Source: Syntrophomonadaceae bacterium
GTDB taxonomy: Bacteria > Bacillota_B > Syntrophomonadia > Syntrophomonadales > Syntrophomonadaceae
Assembly: GCA_030627145.1 (NCBI GenBank)
Contig: DAOUSQ010000008.1
Span: 1 to 15,584, forward strand
Direction of reading: 5' to 3'
DNA: 15,584 nucleotides
Shown: one piece after another, positions 14,996 through 15,584 of the stretch
Position numbering within the stretch: the stretch's first letter is position 1
Layout of the letters: each line of letters starts with the position of its first letter
The notes under the pieces: model-generated
Seen by the model: only the letters and a program-made list of their open reading frames with translations
Databases searched by the model: none
What the model was told of the DNA's origin: nothing
Made by a program: the position numbers and the translations under genes

Positions 14996-15019
14996 ATTAT
15001 AAGCTGTCAGCTACAGCTT
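14996..15019 (-). promoter_or_regulatory. -10 box and inverted repeat upstream of the minus-strand gene
   Basis: On the minus strand TATAAT lies at 15001-14996, 35 bases before ATG 14960. Just upstream, AAGCTGT (15001-15007) and ACAGCTT (15013-15019) form a perfect 7-base inverted repeat with a 5-base spacer, overlapping the -35 to -10 spacer. This is a plausible operator. No clear -35 box is seen. Confidence 0.4.
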
Positions 15020-15340
15020 CCTGTACCCGGGCAGTACTCTATTTATTATGTGGGTGATATCCGTTAAATAACATCAATCACGTCGTTTTATCTAATATTT
15101 ACATTATTGAAGTGAAATTTCCTGCAGGGTGGCCGGGGATAATGTTTGGTTTTAGAGGATAGTTAAAAAGGGAACTATGGTGTGGTAAAGGTCATCATGG
15201 GCATTGAAGGATTTATCTTAAAATCAGGAGGCAGTAAAGGCTGAATTGCAGGGAATAAATAAGGAAAAACGCTGATCTTACCGTAAATAAAAAATCACAC
15301 CCAACTTAGAAAAGTCCGAATTTACTTTAAAAAAGAATAT

Positions 15341-15360
15341 ATAAGAACGCTTATTCTTAT
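15341..15360. repeat. perfect 7-base inverted repeat
   Basis: ATAAGAA (15341-15347) and TTCTTAT (15354-15360) are reverse complements around six bases. A nested alternative pairs ATAAG with CTTAT around AACG. With T-rich sequence following on the minus strand, a minus-strand terminator is possible. Confidence 0.35.
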
Positions 15361-15584
15361 CTTACAGCCAAGGAGGAAAACGACAAGATTAGTAAATTAT
15401 TGATTTTACATGTCTTGACGTGAAGGATTCAGCACAAATTTGGAGAATTAATAAATATTAAGAAAAAATAGGATTATAAGTAAAAATGTGGTCCGTTTAA
15501 AGAGTTTTGTTTTATTAACATTTTGCTTGCTAAGCTAGGTAATCAAATTATGATTCCACTGCAAAAAGTCCATTTGAGAAATCA

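Larger units (their letters stand above)
14961..15584. other. non-coding right flank
   Basis: 624 bases in which I see no gene on either strand. It contains the promoter region of the minus-strand gene and an inverted repeat ATAAGAA-N6-TTCTTAT (15341-15360). The minus strand of that repeat is followed by a T-rich run, so it may be a weak terminator. An AAGGAGG-like site at 15370-15376 has only a 12-codon frame behind it (to about 15412), with no proper start. The last 34 bases have TGATT and AATCA at their ends. Confidence 0.5.

Noticed and set aside
1..15584. CRISPR array, tRNA or rRNA genes
   Set aside because: I found no regularly spaced repeats, no cloverleaf-like segments and no rRNA-like conserved stretches in the window.

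Overview
The window looks like a chromosomal segment of a low-G+C, anaerobic Clostridia-type Firmicute. The base composition is AT-rich, Shine-Dalgarno sites are strong (AAGGAGG type), promoters are TTGACT/TATAAT-like, and the SbcD-like/YhaN pair resembles Bacillus YhaO/YhaN. The species cannot be named from the sequence. Almost every gene is on the + strand. The left 9.2 kb is a metal/metalloid-resistance island. The right part holds a DNA-repair pair followed by gene debris.

Region by region. 1-577 is a non-coding leader with a promoter and a probable ArsR operator. 578-2325 encodes an ArsR-type As(III) sensor, a COG0701-type permease (CSC motif) and a small thioredoxin-like CxxC protein. 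2336-3417 is a partly decayed cluster: a 28-codon ferredoxin stub; a YuzD-like thioredoxin-fold gene (2560-2898) interrupted only by an in-frame TGA that is probably selenocysteine, with a SECIS-like hairpin just behind it; the N-terminal stub of a paralogue of that gene; and the C-terminal half of a TauE/SafE transporter without a start codon. 3507-5822 encodes the arsenite exporter Acr3, a CzcD-type Zn/Cd cation diffusion facilitator and a 5'-truncated second COG0701 permease, closed by a terminator. 6167-9249 encodes a Cu(I) P-type ATPase (CopA), a second ArsR-type sensor and a DUF1858 CxxC protein, closed by a terminator.

9516-13723 encodes an SbcD-like nuclease and a YhaN-like ATPase that overlap by ATGA and should act as one DNA-end-processing machine. 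Behind them lie a decayed antitoxin/ParE-like toxin pair (13724-13978), a start-less WYL-domain fragment (14093-14404), an unrecognised minus-strand gene (14556-14960) and 620 bases with no gene.

The genes suggest a redox-coupled metalloid/metal detoxification unit. Thiol or selenol proteins (2080, 2560, 8979) would handle or reduce the metal species. Sensors with a CVC motif plus a C-terminal Cys pair would switch the promoters, and membrane pumps would remove the product. The two ArsR genes share a 23-base promoter-proximal element (20 of 23 identical), so the two halves of the island may answer to one signal. The most notable item is the probable selenoprotein. Within this window its decayed paralogue carries Cys where the TGA stands.
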